60,813 nt of DNA from Kurthia massiliensis (GCF_000285555.1 NZ_HE611005.1:1-60813); one strand, 5' to 3'; positions 19,341 through 28,227 are shown, numbered from the stretch's first letter. The notes: generated by a model not told the origin, from the sequence alone. Numbers and translations: made by a program.

Positions 19341-19466
19341 TTAACCTTTTTCGTTCAGTGCATAATAATTTTGATCTCGGTCATCATTCGATTCATGATC
19401 GTTCGGACCACAAGCCGCTAGCACGAACGAACATGCTGCCAAGACGAGCAATAACTTTTTCTTCAT
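19341..19466 (-). CDS. Small lipoprotein, 41 residues
   Basis: The frame starts MKKKLLLVLAACSFVLAACG, a complete lipoprotein signal with lipobox LAAC (Cys 19). The mature part is only about 23 residues and very polar (NDHESNDDRDQNYYALNEKG). AAAGGGG lies seven bases before the ATG and a terminator follows directly, so it is a complete transcription unit. Function unknown; many Bacillales carry such tiny lipoproteins. Probably exposed on the outer face of the membrane. Confidence 0.75.
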   Translation of the reverse strand: MKKKLLLVLAACSFVLAACGPNDHESNDDRDQNYYALNEKG

Positions 19467-19527
19467 CGAACAATCCCCTTTCAGTCATTAGCATCATTGT
19501 ATGATATCGGCATCGTTTCGACAACTA

Positions 19528-20460
19528 TTAAACAGGATACAAAATACGTGATACGTAAATGACCATCGTTACCGTAATACAGCTAACAATCGTTGTAACG
19601 AGTACTGTTTGTGCTGCTAAATCTGGCTCCACATCATACTCTAATGCAAGAGATGCACTATTGCGCGACGTTGGAAAAGCACTTGCCATTAGTAACGACT
19701 GTGCAACGACGCCATCAAAGCGGAATACGTAAATGAACAACATCGCAACGAGTGGCCCTAAAAGAAGTCGGCCAATACAGCTTAAATAGAGCATTTTATT
19801 CAGTAACGTTTTCAGCTTAATTTTGGACAATTGCGCACCGAGCGTTAGCAATGCAATGGCGATAAAGGCTTCTGCTAAATGCGTCAACGGAATATCAATA
19901 AACATCGGTAGTGGAACGTCCAAAACGTTTAAAATAATTCCGAGTACGAGCGCATGTACAATGGGCAATTTGACGATATCTCGAATAATTGCAAATCCTG
20001 ATTTAGACGTCGCAATTAAATTGTACAAACCGTACGTATACGTCGTTAAATTTTGAAAGACGATCGTAATAATTTGGATTGCTGTCCCGATTGGCTGCGT
20101 CGCAAACACCATTTGGCTTACCGGCAAGCCGTAGTTGCCTGAATTAATGAGCACGATACTGTTTTTAAACACTGCAGCAGGTGCCCCTTTTAAGCGCAAC
20201 ACTTTGACGAGTAAGTTACTAATTAACATGAGCGTTAAACTAAACGCGAATAAATAAACGATAATTTTGCCGAGCACAGCAGCTTGAATAGACGTTTCAT
20301 AAATATTTAAAAACACCGCGGCAGGCATTAAACAAAACGTCACAAGACTTGATAAAGCTTTTACATTGAATTGAAATCGTTTTTGTAGCGCGCCACCGAG
20401 TACGAGTAATACTAAAATGGGCGCGACTACTTGGAAAAAAATCATACTTAAATAGTGCAT
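19528..20460 (-). CDS. AEC (auxin efflux carrier) family transporter
   Basis: 310 residues with about ten membrane segments arranged as two halves. The segments FKNSIVLINSGNYGLPVSQMVF and MASAFPTSRNSASLALEYDVE match the two inverted-repeat signature regions of AEC carriers such as YwkB/MleP-like proteins. These export or import organic acids; the substrate is not deducible. TTGAGGTGA precedes the ATG. Single gene. Confidence 0.85.
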   Translation of the reverse strand: MHYLSMIFFQVVAPILVLLVLGGALQKRFQFNVKALSSLVTFCLMPAAVFLNIYETSIQAAVLGKIIVYLFAFSLTLMLISNLLVKVLRLKGAPAAVFKNSIVLINSGNYGLPVSQMVFATQPIGTAIQIITIVFQNLTTYTYGLYNLIATSKSGFAIIRDIVKLPIVHALVLGIILNVLDVPLPMFIDIPLTHLAEAFIAIALLTLGAQLSKIKLKTLLNKMLYLSCIGRLLLGPLVAMLFIYVFRFDGVVAQSLLMASAFPTSRNSASLALEYDVEPDLAAQTVLVTTIVSCITVTMVIYVSRILYPV

Positions 20461-20573
20461 CGTGTCACCTCAATTGTTATTATGCCCTTTTTTTCATTAA
20501 AAAAAAATCGAAATCGTGAACGAACGACTTCGATTGGTGAGCAAATATTTTCATTTGGAGACATGCACGTACG

Positions 20574-21023
20574 TTATTGAATTTTTTCATAATGTGCACG
20601 TGTTAGCGGCTCGTCAAAGCTACTGAACACATGAAAACCTTCTTTATCGACGATGCGATAATGGTTGCTTAATACATTTTGTTGTAAGCAATACGCCGCA
20701 TTTTCTTCAAGCGTTTTCCACCAGACATTCGTGTTTTGCGTCGGCTTAGCAGGTCGTGTAATGCAATCATGCGCAGTCAGTTCAATTACTTCTAATGGGT
20801 CTCCACCCATTACATTTTGCAAAATCGTGCTGTCTCTAAATAATGCACATACTGTTACAGCCACATTCCAACCACAAGTGATTCGTTGTTTTTCAATTTG
20901 AACGAGCGTTTTCTTTGAAATTCCAACTAATTCTGCCATCTGATCTTGCGTATAACTGTTTTCTGTACGAACTAGCTTGATTTTTTCTGAAACAATTTGA
21001 ATAATTTCTTCGCGATTCATCAT
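20574..21023 (-). CDS. XRE-family transcriptional regulator with unknown C-terminal domain
   Basis: About 149 residues. The N-terminal 60 residues form a Cro/CI-type helix-turn-helix (LVRTENSYTQDQMAELVGIS, KKTLVQIEKQR). The remaining part (WWKTLEENAAYCLQQNVLSNHYRIVDKEG) is not a domain I can name. GAGGTGG lies just before two consecutive ATG codons (21023, 21020). No obvious target; the candidate small RNA at 21.36 kb and the AEC gene are its neighbours. Confidence 0.75.
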   Translation of the reverse strand: MMNREEIIQIVSEKIKLVRTENSYTQDQMAELVGISKKTLVQIEKQRITCGWNVAVTVCALFRDSTILQNVMGGDPLEVIELTAHDCITRPAKPTQNTNVWWKTLEENAAYCLQQNVLSNHYRIVDKEGFHVFSSFDEPLTRAHYEKIQ

Positions 21024-21320
21024 TTCCACCTCTTCCTCTCATGTTACACATTTTTCAAGAAAATGAATAAAGAAAATCGATTTGCTCATAAAAAACACTT
21101 AAAAAATTGTCGATTTTGTTACCATTTTTAAACTAATTAGTAAATTAAAGTTATAGCTATTTCAAACTATGAAACTTTAAATTATCACAAGTACGCCGAT
21201 TCTTATAGCCTATTTCCTTACGTTCTTGACGAGCTTTGTCCATATATGGTAAACGGCTTCTATTAACGTAAACATTGCATATATATATAAAATGTTCGTA
21301 TTAAAAATGCTGATTTTTTA

Positions 21321-21349
21321 TTGATGGAAATGTTTACCTGTTTTATAAT
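21321..21349 (+). promoter_or_regulatory. Strong promoter of candidate small RNA, with cre-like sequence
   Basis: TTGATG (21321-21326), exactly 17 bases, perfect TATAAT (21344-21349). The spacer region TGGAAATGTTTACC (from 21325) matches 11 of 14 positions of the CcpA site TGWNANCGNTNWCA. Start point expected near 21356. No reading frame follows. Confidence 0.65.
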
Positions 21350-21355
21350 AATGGC

Positions 21356-21536
21356 AGATTAGAATATTAGGAACTAGTCCCCCTATATTCTTATCCAGCG
21401 CTTTTTTTCGCGCTCGTTCTATCATTGTTTAGCAAAGTGCTATTCCCCAAGATAGCATACATATAGCTAATCGATATAGAACTCTCCTTAATATATGAAA
21501 GAACGCATTTCTTCCCCAATAAGAAATGCGTTTTTT
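21356..21536 (+). ncRNA. Candidate small RNA with three C-rich hairpin loops
   Basis: A roughly 180-base transcript is bounded by a consensus promoter and a strong terminator and contains no plausible reading frame. It can form AGAATATTAGG/CCTATATTCT (21361-21391, loop with CCCC), AGCGC/GCGCT (21397-21414, T-rich loop), TGCTAT/ATAGCA (21438-21457, loop TCCCCAAG) and the terminator hairpin (loop CCCCAAT). UCCCC in apical loops is the hallmark of Staphylococcus/Bacillales regulatory RNAs that pair with Shine-Dalgarno sequences. It could instead be a leader attenuating the downstream haem-oxygenase gene. Identity unknown to me. Confidence 0.6.
21502..21536 (+). terminator. Terminator of candidate small RNA
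   Basis: Perfect 12-base stem AACGCATTTCTT / AAGAAATGCGTT, loop CCCCAAT, six T. It lies 90 bases before the next start codon. Confidence 0.9.
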
Positions 21537-21593
21537 GATCATAGATATAGCGTTATCTATCTATTGCATAAATCAACAAAATCATATACGCTC

Positions 21594-21611
21594 TTAGTGA
21601 TAATATACTAA
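21594..21611 (+). promoter_or_regulatory. Possible Fur-type operator
   Basis: TTAGTGATAATATACTAA has inverted ends TTAGT/ACTAA and one good Fur half-site (TGATAAT). The second half matches poorly. Considered because the gene behind it resembles the Fur-controlled isdG. Confidence 0.3.
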
Positions 21612-21625
21612 GGAGTGGATATTTT

Positions 21626-21952
21626 ATGTTTATCGTATCAAATCGTATTAAAGTTAAAAAAGGCTTTGCAGAACGTATGGCACCAGCATTTACTGCTGAT
21701 ACTCGTTTAAAAGAATTCGATGGCTTCATCAAAACTGAAGTAGCAATCGCACGTGATTTCGAAGAGTACGACGAAATGAGCGTTAACATGTTCTGGGAAA
21801 ACTTAGAAGGCTTTAAAGCTTGGCGTGAAAGCGATGCATTCAAAGCAGCACACAAACGTCCAGAAGCTAAAGAAGGCGAAGCGCCAAAAGAATCTCCAAT
21901 GCTTGGTAGTGAAATCGTTATTTCTGAAATCGTTTCTTCAACTGAAGCTTAA
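21626..21952 (+). CDS. isdG: IsdG-like haem-degrading monooxygenase
   Basis: 108 residues, the length of IsdG/IsdI/HmoA enzymes, which open haem to free iron. It has the ABM ferredoxin-like fold pattern, and the catalytic triad positions of IsdG (Asn 7, Trp 67, His 77) correspond here to Asn 6 (SNRIKV), Trp 66 (FKAWRES) and His 76 (FKAAHKR). The FxAAHK segment is especially typical. AAGGAGTGG precedes the ATG. It is unlinked to the haem-uptake operon at 56-60 kb but would complete the pathway by degrading imported haem. Confidence 0.85.
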   Translation: MFIVSNRIKVKKGFAERMAPAFTADTRLKEFDGFIKTEVAIARDFEEYDEMSVNMFWENLEGFKAWRESDAFKAAHKRPEAKEGEAPKESPMLGSEIVISEIVSSTEA

Positions 21953-21960
21953 TGATTTTA

Positions 21961-21997
21961 AAAAAACACCTTTCTGAAAACAGAAAGGTGTTTTTTT
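21961..21997 (+). terminator. Terminator after isdG-like gene
   Basis: AACACCTTTCTG / CAGAAAGGTGTT perfect 12-base stem with TTTTTTT tail. Confidence 0.9.
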
Positions 21998-22048
21998 ATT
22001 TCTGTTAACGGTATCATAAACGTATACACAAAGAGGGAGGCAATCATT

Positions 22049-23200
22049 TTGACATTAACACCATTTATTCAATCGACTGAACAACGCAATATGATCGCAC
22101 AACTACATACATTGAAAGAAGTCATTCAAACACGTGGTGCAGAAGCCGACCGTACGAACGGTTTCCCAGCAGACAACTTTGAAGACTTACTCGACATTGG
22201 TTACAACACATTAACGTTACCGAAAGCTTACGGGGGTAAAGGTTTCGGCATTTACGATATGTTGTTATGCCAAGAAACCCTTGCAAGCTTCGATGCCGCA
22301 ACAGCATTGTCAATCGGCTGGCATTTAGGTATCGTCGGCGACTTATACGACCAAAAATTTTGGGATGAAGACACGTTACAGACGTTCGCAACAAAAATAA
22401 CCGATGAACGTGCGCTGACGAATCGGTTATTAAGTGAAGCGATTACTGGTAGTCCAACACGTGGCGGACGTCCCGGCACACAAGCGGTCTTTTTAGACGG
22501 TAAATGGCATGTGAAAGGTCGTAAAAGTTTCGCTTCCCTTTCTTATGCGACGACGCATTATATTACATCGGCTTGGATTGAAGACAAGCAAGCGATCGGT
22601 TACTTCATCATTCCTCACGCAACGGCTGGCGTTTCAATTGAAGAAACGTGGGATATGCTCGGCATGCGTGGTACAGCGAGTCACGACGTATTATTCGATG
22701 TGGAACTACCAGAAGAAGCATTCGTCGAATGGTTAGCGGCACCGCGTACGAAAGCGAACGGTTGGATGCTACATATCCCTGCTGTTTATTTAGGTATTGC
22801 CCAAGCAGCACGTGATTATGCACTGCAATTTGCCCGCACATATCAACCGAACAGCTTGCCACACCCAATTGGGGAGCTACCACATATTCAAGACAAAATT
22901 GGTCAAATCGAATTGAAATTAAAAACGTCACGTCACTTCTTATATGACGTCGCCGCAAAATTTGAAAAGCCTGAAACGCGTGATGACATGACGCTTGAAC
23001 TCGGTGCGGCGAAACATATCGTCGTTAACAATGCGCTAGACATTGTTGACCTTGCGATGCGTATCGTCGGCGCTCAAAGTTTAAAAGCGGATTCTCCACT
23101 AAATCGTTATTACCGCGACGTCCGCGCAGGACTATCTAATCCGCCAATGGACGATATGACGATTTCAAAATTAGCAAAAGCCGCGTTAGCGGAAGCATAA
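22049..23200 (+). CDS. Acyl-CoA dehydrogenase family flavoprotein
   Basis: 383 residues. The order of N-terminal helices (DLLDIGYNTLTLPKAYGGKG), the middle beta domain (RGGRPGTQAVFLDGKWHVKG, WDMLGMRGTASHDV) and the C-terminal four-helix bundle is that of FAD-dependent acyl-CoA dehydrogenases. The substrate is not known; some relatives in this branch are monooxygenases of the DszC type rather than dehydrogenases. The start is TTG, with AAGAGGGAGG eight bases before it. Stands alone, without other beta-oxidation genes. Confidence 0.8.
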   Translation: MTLTPFIQSTEQRNMIAQLHTLKEVIQTRGAEADRTNGFPADNFEDLLDIGYNTLTLPKAYGGKGFGIYDMLLCQETLASFDAATALSIGWHLGIVGDLYDQKFWDEDTLQTFATKITDERALTNRLLSEAITGSPTRGGRPGTQAVFLDGKWHVKGRKSFASLSYATTHYITSAWIEDKQAIGYFIIPHATAGVSIEETWDMLGMRGTASHDVLFDVELPEEAFVEWLAAPRTKANGWMLHIPAVYLGIAQAARDYALQFARTYQPNSLPHPIGELPHIQDKIGQIELKLKTSRHFLYDVAAKFEKPETRDDMTLELGAAKHIVVNNALDIVDLAMRIVGAQSLKADSPLNRYYRDVRAGLSNPPMDDMTISKLAKAALAEA

Positions 23201-23342
23201 AAAAAGAGGCTGGGACGAAACATTTCATTTTCCTTTTTTAGCGTTCGCAACAAAAAACCGGAACCGCGCCAGAGCGCGATTCCGGTTTTTCTTATGCTCA
23301 TTTGAGATGTTGTTTTTACACTTATGTCCCAGCCTCTTTTTT
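23199..23342. repeat. Nested inverted repeat / composite bidirectional terminator
   Basis: Outer arms carrying AAAAAAGAGGCTGGGAC (about 23200-23216) and its complement (23326-23342) enclose a second long hairpin (23253-23290) built from AACCGGAA-CGCGC / GCGCG-TTCCGGTT. The whole 140 bases lie between convergent genes and can terminate both ways. The GAGGCTGGGAC sequence resembles an interspersed intergenic repeat found in Firmicute genomes. Confidence 0.75.
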
Positions 23343-23344
23343 CA

Positions 23345-24223
23345 TTAGCGGAATGTACCATAACCGACGATACGTTTATTCCAATAACCATCGTATAAAT
23401 TAGAATATTTCACTTGTTGTCCTGCTGCGTGTAGTAATTTATCATTTCCTGCATACATCGCTACGTGCGATACGCCGCCACCTGACGTATTAAAGAATAC
23501 GAGGTCACCTTTTTTCAAGCTTGATTTCGAAATTTTCTTCGCTGCGCTATATTGTGCCGCAGACGTACGTGGCAATGTTTTGCCTAATACGTTTTTGTAA
23601 ACGTAGCTCACGAATCCTGAACAATCAAACCCAGACGGTGTTGAACCGCCCCAAACGTACGGTACGCCTAAAAACTTCGACCCGTAGCTCGTTAATTTGT
23701 CAAATGAACCTGATGACGTTTGTGATACGTAATTTTTTAAATTCGATTTCGGTGTCCAACCGTAACCGCTAATTTTCACCCATGTCTTACCGTTTACAGT
23801 ACGTCCTTTAATCGCTGTCACTTTTTTCCCTTTTGCGAGTTTACCGAGGACTTTGTTGTGCCCGCCCGCTAGATTGTAATAGTTTTTCGCAGCTGTCGTT
23901 GTGAATGTTTTCTTATAATCGTATGCACTTGAAACTGTTAATTGTTTAAATTTCCCGCTGACGATCCAATGTTTTTGTCCGCCGTCGTGTGAAATTTTGT
24001 AATATGTACTACCTTTTTTCACGTCTTTTGCGAATAATTTAATTTTCGTATGTTTTCCCATTCGTCCAACTTTCGTGCCGCCTGCTTTGTTATAAAGGCT
24101 TTTCGTAGCAGTCGTCACGTATGTACCTGAAACTTTTGTTGTGGCACTTGCTTGTAAGTCGATGCTCGAGAGTGTCCCTAATGCTGTTGCTACTGTCATT
24201 GTCGTTAGTAATGTTTTTTTCAA
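23345..24223 (-). CDS. Secreted NlpC/P60 cell-wall endopeptidase with SH3-like repeats
   Basis: 292 residues. Signal peptide MKKTLLTTMTVATALGTLSS with probable cleavage near residue 26. Two SH3-like wall-binding units (about 33-95 and 108-165) precede an NlpC/P60 domain: GFDCSGFVSYVYK (Cys 201), GVSHVAMYAG (His 253) and LLHAAG (His 265). It should cut gamma-D-Glu-diaminoacyl or related bonds in peptidoglycan. AAGGGAGAAC precedes the ATG. The 24.22-24.44 kb spacer showed no further element. Confidence 0.9.
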   Translation of the reverse strand: MKKTLLTTMTVATALGTLSSIDLQASATTKVSGTYVTTATKSLYNKAGGTKVGRMGKHTKIKLFAKDVKKGSTYYKISHDGGQKHWIVSGKFKQLTVSSAYDYKKTFTTTAAKNYYNLAGGHNKVLGKLAKGKKVTAIKGRTVNGKTWVKISGYGWTPKSNLKNYVSQTSSGSFDKLTSYGSKFLGVPYVWGGSTPSGFDCSGFVSYVYKNVLGKTLPRTSAAQYSAAKKISKSSLKKGDLVFFNTSGGGVSHVAMYAGNDKLLHAAGQQVKYSNLYDGYWNKRIVGYGTFR

Positions 24224-24444
24224 AATGTTCTCCCTTAAAATTGTATTTTTTTATGTTTTTTATTTAAAATTATTCTTTTTTTGTTATCTCTAAAAACAAT
24301 TCTAGGTGATAATGACTCCTCACTCAACGACAGGACGATTACATCTTTATGAAGAAATATGACATAACTATATATTCTGTAACATCGCTTTATTAATTGA
24401 AACATGAGATAATAAAAAAAACTTTTATATTAAGGATGACTTGA

Positions 24445-25644
24445 ATGCGAGAAACTATTACATTACGCGTTGACCCTGAATACGCGGCAGATTTAAAGAA
24501 GGGCTATCCCCTTGTATTAAAAAAAGCGATTTCAGAAGAGCAACAACATAGCTTAGAAGAAGGCGACTTCATCGAATTAATCGATATTCACAATCGTTTT
24601 ATCGGTCGCGGTTACCACGGCCACCAAAATAAAGGGATTGGTTGGATTTTAACGACTCGTCAACATGAAGATATTGACCAAGCATTCTTCACGAAAAAAA
24701 TTAGCAAAGCAATTGGCTTACGCCAAGATTTCTACAACGATGATGATACGACTGCTTTCCGTGTATTTAACGGTGAAGGCGACGGCATCGGCGGTTTAAC
24801 AATCGATTACTTTGATGGCTATTACATGATGAGCTGGTACAGCAACGGCATCTACTCATTCCGCGAATTCGTTATTAATGCATTAAAAGAAGTAACAGAC
24901 TTCAAAGCATTATATGAGAAAAAACGTTTTGATACGAAAGGTATGTATATCGATCAAGATGATTTCGTAGAAGGTACACCTGGTGATTTCCCACTTATTA
25001 TTAAAGAAAATGGCATGAACTACGCAATCGATTTAAACGACGGTGCGATGACGGGTATTTTCTTAGATCAACGCGACGTTCGTCGTACAATTCGCGACAA
25101 ATACGCAGCAGGTACGAATATGTTAAACACATTCTCTTACACTGGTGCATTCTCTGTAGCAGCTGCGCTAGGTGGCGCTGACAAAACGACGAGTGTAGAC
25201 CTTGCGTCTCGTAGCCTTGCGAAAACGATTGAACAATTTGCAATTAACGGTATCGACTTCGAAGCACAAGATATTAAAGTAATGGACGTCTTCCACTACT
25301 TCAAATATGCGGCACGTCACGAACTTAAATTTGACCTTGTCGTATTAGATCCACCAAGCTTCGCACGTACGAAAAAAATGACGTTCTCTACAGCGAAAGA
25401 TTATCCGAAATTACTAGCAGATGCGATTGCAATTACGGAGAAAAACGGTATTATCGTAGCGTCTACAAACAATGCAAGCTTCGGTATGAAAAAATTCAAA
25501 ACGTTTATCGATAAAGCATTTAAAGATACGAAAACGAAATACAAAATCGTTGAACAATTCGGTTTACCACGCGACTTCCGTTCTACACGTGAATTTGCAG
25601 AGTTCAACTACTTAAAAGTTGTATTCATTCAAAAGTTATCTTAA
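24445..25644 (+). CDS. RlmI/RlmK-like class I SAM-dependent rRNA methyltransferase
   Basis: 399 residues. N-terminal PUA-like RNA-binding domain (about 1-75), a central region (about 80-190), then a Rossmann methyltransferase: NMLNTFSYTGAFSVAA (SAM loop), TSVDLASRSL, and VVLDPPSFAR (target base motif, residues about 300-309). This architecture is that of 23S rRNA m5C methyltransferase RlmI and its Bacillales relatives. AAGGATGA precedes the ATG. Monocistronic. The modified nucleotide is inferred from the family only. Confidence 0.88.
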   Translation: MRETITLRVDPEYAADLKKGYPLVLKKAISEEQQHSLEEGDFIELIDIHNRFIGRGYHGHQNKGIGWILTTRQHEDIDQAFFTKKISKAIGLRQDFYNDDDTTAFRVFNGEGDGIGGLTIDYFDGYYMMSWYSNGIYSFREFVINALKEVTDFKALYEKKRFDTKGMYIDQDDFVEGTPGDFPLIIKENGMNYAIDLNDGAMTGIFLDQRDVRRTIRDKYAAGTNMLNTFSYTGAFSVAAALGGADKTTSVDLASRSLAKTIEQFAINGIDFEAQDIKVMDVFHYFKYAARHELKFDLVVLDPPSFARTKKMTFSTAKDYPKLLADAIAITEKNGIIVASTNNASFGMKKFKTFIDKAFKDTKTKYKIVEQFGLPRDFRSTREFAEFNYLKVVFIQKLS

Positions 25645-25650
25645 TCACAC

Positions 25651-25685
25651 AAAAAGAGCTGTGCGAATTGCACAGCTCTTTTTTT
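25651..25685. terminator. Bidirectional terminator
   Basis: AAAGAGCTGTGC-GAATT-GCACAGCTCTTT perfect stem between the methyltransferase and subtilase genes. Confidence 0.88.
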
Positions 25686-27519
25686 ATACGTCAAAATACA
25701 TAATCATATGTTTTTCCAACGTTTTATTAGCCGTCGTTTTCACACGATCGCGTTTTAATACGAAAGCGTAACGACCAGATTTTGCATCTTTCGGCAGTTT
25801 TAAACGTAACGTTTTACCGTTTACTTTTTTCACTTTATAACCTTTTACTTTTTGACCGCTTCGTTTTAATTGATAACTAGACGATGCGACTGGGCGAATG
25901 CCTTTTTTAAATGTCAGGTCACTATATTTCTTCGCTTTCATACGCGTTAAATTCGTCGTCTTCACGAACGTCGTTTTCGGCGTATGTTTCGATAAGACGA
26001 CCGCTGTACGTTTTTTCGCCGCTGTATGAAGTTGTTGACGGCTTTGCGCATTTAACGCGTCACTAATACTGTAGAGCGTCGCATAATCATTTCGGATATC
26101 AATCGTCATCAATCTGTCTAAAAGCGCTGTGACCGTCTTCGAATGGTCATCAACGTATTGCGCAGAAGCGCTTTTTTTCGCCGTTTTCACACGAATCGTT
26201 TTGAACTTACCTTTCTTCCCTGCCGTACTTATTGCACGAACCGCAATTTTATACGTCGTATTCGCTTTTAACTTACTTAACTTATACGTTTTCGCTTTCG
26301 TCGTCGCAACGCGTTTGTCGTTAACGTAAATGTCGTATTTTTCAACAGGTACGGTCGCAGCTTTCGGCATTTGATATTGGAATTGAATCGTTGAAGTCGA
26401 TACTGCTTTCTTTTTCAACTTACTCACCGTTGTAGGCGCTTGTAACGTATAACTAATGGCGCCGTAGCCAAACTGTTGGTCACGTCCTGCTTCACCTAAG
26501 TCTGTCGCATAATTACGCGCATAGTCACGTAGTTTCACTGCTGACCACGATGGATATTGTTGTTTTAATGAACTCAATAGCGCTGTTACGTGTGGCGAAG
26601 CGAACGATGTGCCACTATAAAATTTGCCATCTAAACCGCTTATTTTCTCCCCTGGTGCGACAAATTCTAGTGCCTCTCCAGTATTTGAAAATGATGCGCG
26701 TTTATTTTTCGCATTAATCGCTCCGACGGCAATTACTTCATCGTAAGCCGCTGGGTACGTAATCGCCTTTTTGCCACCGTTATTTCCAGCGGCTGCTACG
26801 ACTAATACGCCTTTTTTATAAGCGGTTTTCACCGCTTCGTGTAAGAGTGGAAAATCTTTTGACGTACCTAGAGATAGATTTAAAATGTCGACGTCCTTTT
26901 CTAACGCCGTATTAATGCCTTCTAAAAATGTCGATACGTCCGACGTATTTTGTTTATCGAAAATTTTAATGCTATAGACGTGACTATTCGGAACGAGTCC
27001 TGGCGATGCTTCATTTGTTGATGCCAGTACAGTTGCAACCATCGTGCCATGCATATTAACATCTTGATCTGCTGGAGCATCGACGAGCGATAGTCGTTCA
27101 ATCGATTCGAGCCCATCTTCGTTTAACACACCGGTATCAAGCATCCCAATTTTGACACCGTCTCCTAAGTACGTTTTTTCCGGTTGATGCATCATCGCAA
27201 CGTGCCACGGTACATTTAATGACTGAACCGTTGTCATCGTCGGTGTATCAAGCGGTTGTAATGCAATATTTTCAGTTTCAACGTCTTTAATATGTACGTT
27301 TTTTGCTAATTGCGTAAGCGTCTCGTTGTCAAACGTGCCGACGACGACTTTCAACTGCTCATAATGTGCTGATATGTGTATATGTTGTTGTTCAATAATC
27401 GCTAATCCTTGTTCATCTTTATACATGATGATTGCCTGCTGTTTCGCTGAAGCGTGCAGTGTCACGATACAACATATCACGATTGTGATACACGCGACAC
27501 TCCATTGATATAATTTCAT
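25684..27519 (-). CDS. Secreted subtilisin-like serine protease (S8) with fibronectin III domain
   Basis: About 611 residues from ATG 27519 (TGGTGGGA upstream; an in-frame codon at 27546 has no ribosome site). Signal peptide to about residue 25 (LHASA). Residues about 25-110 are a propeptide-like region. The catalytic triad is Asp 128 (IGMLDTGV), His 157 (NMHGTMVA) and Ser 305 (SGTSFASPH), with oxyanion Asn 246 (AAAGNNGG). A fibronectin type III-like domain follows (about 375-455, YDIYVNDKRV, LKANTTYKIAVRA), then a basic C-terminal region without a sorting signal. Likely an extracellular or wall-associated protease; the substrate is unknown. Confidence 0.9.
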   Translation of the reverse strand: MKLYQWSVACITIVICCIVTLHASAKQQAIIMYKDEQGLAIIEQQHIHISAHYEQLKVVVGTFDNETLTQLAKNVHIKDVETENIALQPLDTPTMTTVQSLNVPWHVAMMHQPEKTYLGDGVKIGMLDTGVLNEDGLESIERLSLVDAPADQDVNMHGTMVATVLASTNEASPGLVPNSHVYSIKIFDKQNTSDVSTFLEGINTALEKDVDILNLSLGTSKDFPLLHEAVKTAYKKGVLVVAAAGNNGGKKAITYPAAYDEVIAVGAINAKNKRASFSNTGEALEFVAPGEKISGLDGKFYSGTSFASPHVTALLSSLKQQYPSWSAVKLRDYARNYATDLGEAGRDQQFGYGAISYTLQAPTTVSKLKKKAVSTSTIQFQYQMPKAATVPVEKYDIYVNDKRVATTKAKTYKLSKLKANTTYKIAVRAISTAGKKGKFKTIRVKTAKKSASAQYVDDHSKTVTALLDRLMTIDIRNDYATLYSISDALNAQSRQQLHTAAKKRTAVVLSKHTPKTTFVKTTNLTRMKAKKYSDLTFKKGIRPVASSSYQLKRSGQKVKGYKVKKVNGKTLRLKLPKDAKSGRYAFVLKRDRVKTTANKTLEKHMIMYFDV

Positions 27520-27753
27520 AGTTCCCACCATTTCATATTCATTCATTCTACTATAACGTATAATGGCCCGCTTATTGAATGGTCCATTGTACGCGAAAAA
27601 CTACTAACGATTGGGATTTCGTTTCGTACTTTTGAAAAAACATAGTTCCGATTTCTAAATGTGCATTGTATGATAGACTAGTCTATAATAAACGATAATC
27701 GTTTCATCACTTCAACTGAATGTGTCATATTTACATAGAGAAGGGATTTTACA

Positions 27754-28227
27754 TTGAAAAATAAAAACTTTAAAATTCGCCTCAGCGGCTGGTCAGCGCT
27801 TCTCGTCTTTTGCTGTATTATTGCGCTAGGGATTGGCGCAGGTGTGTTTATACCATTATTTATTATGTTCGGGCTTTATAACATCTTAGCTAAATTTGAT
27901 TACGCGCATATCGACTTATTCGAATCATTTTGGCACGATGTGTTCTATTTCGGTGGGTTTACGTTACTATTATGTATTTTAATATTCACCATTGATTTCA
28001 TGACATTATTTTTACTCGCCGCCTTTAAAATTCAATTAACGACGTTCGTCGATTTATTGAGCATCGTCATTCAAATGTTCGTTGCGATGTTTTTATTCAA
28101 TAAATTTTTACTACCTTGCTTCAATCGCGTATCGATTGAGACGCCAGGTGTATGGATTTTATTCGCGCTACTATATTGTATTATCGCTGTGTTTAGCTAC
28201 GAGAAAAAAACGCCAGCTGCACAGTAA
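27754..28227 (+). CDS. Small membrane protein, possibly YrvL-like
   Basis: 157 residues with four to five hydrophobic segments (about 14-40, 60-90, 97-122, 130-148). The start is TTG preceded by AGAAGGGA. The pattern of an FxxW-type motif between segments 1 and 2 (DLFESFWHDVF) and a DFMTLFLLAAF helix faintly recalls YrvL, a regulator of the SigO system in B. subtilis, but I cannot confirm this. Single gene between the subtilase and YvbH-like genes. Confidence 0.6.
   Translation: MKNKNFKIRLSGWSALLVFCCIIALGIGAGVFIPLFIMFGLYNILAKFDYAHIDLFESFWHDVFYFGGFTLLLCILIFTIDFMTLFLLAAFKIQLTTFVDLLSIVIQMFVAMFLFNKFLLPCFNRVSIETPGVWILFALLYCIIAVFSYEKKTPAAQ

Noticed and set aside
24224..24444. c-di-AMP (ydaO-type) riboswitch before the NlpC/P60 gene
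   Set aside because: Such leaders are common for wall hydrolases, but the conserved blocks were not found here.
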